Shown here in pieces: positions 7,015-9,388 of a DNA stretch of 9,388 nt. The translations under genes were made by a program, and so were the position numbers. The stretch covers positions 1 through 9,388 of the forward strand of contig JAEUWE010000322.1 of NCBI GenBank assembly GCA_016791465.1, given 5' to 3'. The DNA is from Pseudobdellovibrionaceae bacterium (lineage in GTDB: Bacteria; Bdellovibrionota; Bdellovibrionia; Bdellovibrionales; JAMPXM01). Below the pieces are notes generated by a model. The model was not told the DNA's origin, ran no database searches, and worked only from the letters and a program-made list of their open reading frames with translations. Position 1 is the first letter of the stretch. The number at the start of each line of letters is the position of its first letter.

Positions 7015-7021
7015 TTGGCGA
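7001..7021. promoter_or_regulatory. Inverted repeat overlapping the ABC-operon -35 (candidate operator)
   Basis: TCGCCAA (7001-7007) and TTGGCGA (7015-7021) are perfect inverted copies separated by 7 nt. The spacer (7008-7014) contains the whole TTGACA -35. A dimeric regulator binding both arms would cover the -35 and could block RNA polymerase. No T-run follows either arm, so a terminator is unlikely. The regulator is unknown. Confidence 0.45.
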
Positions 7022-7153
7022 AATCTCCACATCCCCCTGCGTTCGGATATCCATCAGACTTCAAATGTTATGTTTCGCGAAGTGATTCAGAAGACAAGCG
7101 CCGGCACTGCCTCCAAATTCAACAATATGACCGCGAGATCCGTAGAGCCGCGA

Positions 7154-8863
7154 CTAAACGTCAGAGAATCCAGAGTGATTGCGATCCGGGACGACATCAG
7201 AACCAGCCGCTTTCTTTGCCGATGCCGCGGGAGACGTCGTCTTGATCGACTTCGGAGCGATCGCCGTCTGCGCTTTCGAAAGCGGCAGCACGGCGGCTTC
7301 TTGGCGCGGCACCGGCTGAACTGACTTGGCAATTGGAGCACTCGCACCACCTTCGCCACCCTGAATAGCCAACGCCAAATCATGAACCGCCGTTCTTAGA
7401 ACTGTCGCCTGCTCAGTCAAACTCGCGGCGGCACTCGCCGCTTCGTCGCTGGCCGTGGCATTTCTCTGCGTCACGATATCCAGCTGCGCCATCGCCTTGT
7501 TGATCTCGCGAACACCCTGTGCCTGCTCTTCACTGGCAACGGAAATCTCGCGGGCCAGCTCATCAACCTGACGGACATTGGTCACAATGTCCTCAAGAGC
7601 TCCCGAACAGAGTTTGACCGTCTCGCCTCCTCGACTGAGTCGCTTCTTTCCGTCGACAAGAAGAACGTCGACGTTCTGCTTGGTCTCTCGCACGATTGTT
7701 TCGACTTTTTGAACACTGTCGACCAGCATCGTGGAAATTTCTTGCGCAGCGGCGCCACTCATTCTTGCAAGACTCCCCACCTCTTCGGCGACGACTGCGA
7801 ACCCTTTGCCATGCTCTCCGGCTCTTGCCGCTTCCACAGAAGCGTTAAAGGAAAGAAGCTTCGTCTGGAAAACAATCTCATTGATAACCTTTGTCTTCTC
7901 GCCAATCTGCTGAATCACGCTGACAATTTCTGCGAATTGCTGGTTACTTCTTGCGATCTCACTTGCAATCGCTTCATTGCTCTGAGTAATGCCATCCATT
8001 GACTCAATCATCTGTGCGACGGCTGAACTTCCATCATCGGCCTTTTGGCGAGTCGCCACTGAACTTGCCGCCGTGGTTTTGGCGTTGTCGGTCGACTTGT
8101 TAATCATGGCGCTGATCTGTTCGAGTGAGGCCGCGGTCTGCTCCAGCGACGCCGCCTGCTCCGTTGTTGACTGCGAAAGCCCATCCGATGAAGACGAAAG
8201 CTGTTCGGCTGCAGCCGAGACCTGCTCCGCTGTCGCCGCCAATCTGTCGACCACGGCTTGAACACTTCGCGAAATACTTCGAGACATTCCGAATCCGAGC
8301 GATAGGGCCAGTATCAGAAGCGCGACCGACATGATGATCATCATTGTCCTCGCCGTGATCGCTGTCTGCTTTGCACTCGCACTCCAGATCTTTCCCTGCT
8401 CTCCCTGAAAATGAACGAGCCTATCAAGCCTCTCGCCTAGCTCTTGGTGAATTCGCATCAAGTCTGTGCCACCGCTGCCATCAAGACGCTGCTCAATTGC
8501 TCGCCTAAACTCAGTCCAGGCCTTGGCGACAGGTTCATAGACCTCACTCTCGCCTTCGACAAAAGGGATGTCTTGATACCACCGATCTGTCTTCTCGTAG
8601 GCCGCTAACTTTTCAAGTATCTTCGCTTTTATTTCAGGATTCTTTTGAGAGCTTTCCCAGAGCGAAAGATAGACGACAGCGTCTTTTTGATTGGCCAACA
8701 TGCCGCCAAGAGCTTCAGCATTTTGTAAATTGATTTGTGCCACGTGCTGATATCGCTCAGAGACCTGGCTTGTTTGATAGATCCCATAGCCAGCGACCGC
8801 GACCCCGAGAAGCGTGATCGCCGCACAGAGTGAAACGATCTTAACCGACAAACTCAAACGCAT
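7154..8863 (-). CDS. Methyl-accepting chemotaxis protein, apparently lacking a complete HAMP domain
   Basis: This 569-residue chemoreceptor has membrane segment 1 (about 8-29), a helical periplasmic sensor (about 30-172), membrane segment 2 (173-193) and a long coiled-coil signalling domain (about 200-500). The hairpin tip is the very conserved EAARAGEHGKGFAVVAEEV (344-362) after VFQTKLLSFNASV (331-343). Alanine/glutamine-rich stretches near 212-250 and 442-490 look like adaptation regions. SRSISRSVQ (194-202) leads straight into the signalling helix, without the usual GDL-containing second half of HAMP. The tail (503-569) is Pro/Ala/Lys/Ser-rich and ends SGFSDV, not the NWETF-like CheR-docking motif. 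The ATG has AGGGGAGA (8868-8875) 4 nt upstream. The sensor ligand is unknown. It would act through CheA/CheW, and no other che gene is visible here. Confidence 0.95.
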   Translation of the reverse strand: MRLSLSVKIVSLCAAITLLGVAVAGYGIYQTSQVSERYQHVAQINLQNAEALGGMLANQKDAVVYLSLWESSQKNPEIKAKILEKLAAYEKTDRWYQDIPFVEGESEVYEPVAKAWTEFRRAIEQRLDGSGGTDLMRIHQELGERLDRLVHFQGEQGKIWSASAKQTAITARTMMIIMSVALLILALSLGFGMSRSISRSVQAVVDRLAATAEQVSAAAEQLSSSSDGLSQSTTEQAASLEQTAASLEQISAMINKSTDNAKTTAASSVATRQKADDGSSAVAQMIESMDGITQSNEAIASEIARSNQQFAEIVSVIQQIGEKTKVINEIVFQTKLLSFNASVEAARAGEHGKGFAVVAEEVGSLARMSGAAAQEISTMLVDSVQKVETIVRETKQNVDVLLVDGKKRLSRGGETVKLCSGALEDIVTNVRQVDELAREISVASEEQAQGVREINKAMAQLDIVTQRNATASDEAASAAASLTEQATVLRTAVHDLALAIQGGEGGASAPIAKSVQPVPRQEAAVLPLSKAQTAIAPKSIKTTSPAASAKKAAGSDVVPDRNHSGFSDV

Positions 8864-8925
8864 CGAGTCTCCCCTGAATCAAAGTTGGACAACCAGTCCG
8901 ATCACTCCACCAAATGGACTCCTTC

Positions 8926-8953
8926 AGATCGGCATTTTCCGGTCGACACATAA
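8926..8953 (-). promoter_or_regulatory. Sigma-28 (FliA)-like promoter candidate for the chemoreceptor
   Basis: On the minus strand, GCCGATCT (8926-8933) matches the flagellar sigma-28 -10 consensus GCCGATAA at 6 of 8. TTATGTGT (8946-8953), 12 nt further upstream, matches TAAAGTTT at 5 of 8. The site is about 60 nt before the chemoreceptor ATG. Chemoreceptor genes are classic sigma-28 targets, which makes this plausible, but the -35 is weak and the spacing is one base longer than the usual 11. Confidence 0.3.
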
Positions 8954-9010
8954 GTCTCAAATTTGCTCATCGCCGCGCCGCGACCGCTTCAAAATGAATC
9001 TTAATACAAT

Positions 9011-9388
9011 TTAACTCCAGCCAAAGAGGTCGAATTGAATTTGGTAGACGTCCTCGCTCGGCGCATCGGCAACGAGTCGCTCGACAGATTTCAGAAATTC
9101 GACAAACTCGGACTGAATCTTGATTCGCGTCTTCTCGTTGGCTGTGAACGTTGCCAGGAACGAGTAGGCTTCCGACTCTGGATTCATCGCTCTATGCAGA
9201 CACAAAGTTTTCATCAAACTCTGCTGAGGCCGACAGAGGCTCGAGGTCTTTGAAAGATGGAGCTGATCTTTCAAAAGTCGATAGGCACCATCACGCGCTT
9301 GAATAATGCCGAGTTCCTCAAGCGTCTTTAAAACCGAACCAAGATGATCCGCCGCGATTCCGGTTTTCTCACAGAGCTCCATCGGTTT
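9011..9388 (-). CDS. TIGR02147/DUF4423-family regulator, partial (N-terminus beyond right edge)
   Basis: The last 125 residues are visible; the frame stays open to the right edge (K-P before the first Met), so the Met at 9380-9382 is internal. The fragment begins with the end of a winged-helix-like region (LCEKTGIAADHLGSVLKTLE, then LGIIQARDGAYRLLKDQLHL), followed by a helical region and the ending EDVYQIQFDLFGWS, close to the 'VYqlniqlFpl' ending I associate with TIGR02147. TIGR02147 proteins are mostly found in Bdellovibrio and Fibrobacter and are thought to be DNA-binding regulators; their targets are largely unknown. The gene ends 147 nt before the chemoreceptor ATG on the same strand, so co-regulation or regulation of it is possible but unproven. 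No clear terminator follows the TAA. Confidence 0.8.
   Translation of the reverse strand, partial: KPMELCEKTGIAADHLGSVLKTLEELGIIQARDGAYRLLKDQLHLSKTSSLCRPQQSLMKTLCLHRAMNPESEAYSFLATFTANEKTRIKIQSEFVEFLKSVERLVADAPSEDVYQIQFDLFGWS

Noticed and set aside
7060..7153. Possible terminator after the chemoreceptor gene
   Set aside because: Short GC-rich stretches such as GGCAGTGCC and a repeated TCGCGG occur on the minus strand, but no stable stem followed by a T-run was found.
8896..8920. AGTCC...GGACT inverted repeat upstream of the chemoreceptor
   Set aside because: The arms are only 5 bp with a 16-nt spacer, which is expected by chance.
1..9388. Mobile elements, CRISPR arrays, tRNA/rRNA, defence or phage genes
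   Set aside because: No transposase, integrase, regular repeat array, tRNA cloverleaf or restriction/defence domain could be seen on either strand.

Overview
The window looks like chromosomal DNA from a Gram-negative bacterium of the Bdellovibrio type (Bdellovibrionota or a neighbouring deltaproteobacterial lineage), moderately GC-rich and densely coded. Three things point this way: a TIGR02147/DUF4423-type regulator at the right edge (a family concentrated in Bdellovibrio and Fibrobacter), a GldA/GldF/GldG-like ABC transporter followed by a DUF4340 protein, and a methyl-accepting chemotaxis protein (MCP). The lineage is an inference from gene families. No rRNA or other phylogenetic marker is present.

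Left part (1-1382, minus strand): a GHMP-family sugar kinase is followed 2 nt later by a TTG-started gene that runs off the left edge. That second gene resembles DUF429 (RNase H-like fold) and carries a four-cysteine cluster. Next, 1383-1547 is a divergent intergenic region, and 1548-2168 (plus strand, the only plus-strand gene) encodes a small exported protein with eight cysteines and no recognised family. It converges on the next operon. Both stop codons lie in the arms of one inverted repeat, which ends in T5 for minus-strand transcripts and is probably that operon's terminator.

Centre (2201-6963, minus strand): a tightly packed four-gene operon read in the order ATPase (GldA-like), six-helix permease (GldF-like), membrane-anchored GldG-like auxiliary protein, DUF4340 membrane-anchored periplasmic protein. 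Junctions are a 4-nt ATGA overlap, a 3-nt gap and an 18-nt gap, so the four products are probably made together as one envelope complex. A promoter with a perfect TTGACA -35 lies just upstream, and that -35 sits exactly inside the spacer of a perfect 7-7-7 inverted repeat, so the operon may be controlled by a dimeric DNA-binding protein.

Right part (7154-9388, minus strand): an MCP that appears to lack a full HAMP domain and has a Pro/Ala/Lys-rich tail without the usual CheR-docking pentapeptide. It is preceded by a sigma-28-like promoter candidate and then by the C-terminal part of the TIGR02147-type regulator, which runs off the right edge. I saw no tRNA, rRNA, CRISPR array, insertion sequence or phage gene. 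There is no gene-free stretch over 300 bases. The strongest leads for something under-described are the ABC/GldG/DUF4340 operon with its operator-like repeat, the HAMP-less MCP, the kinase/DUF429-like pair and the cysteine-rich exported orphan.
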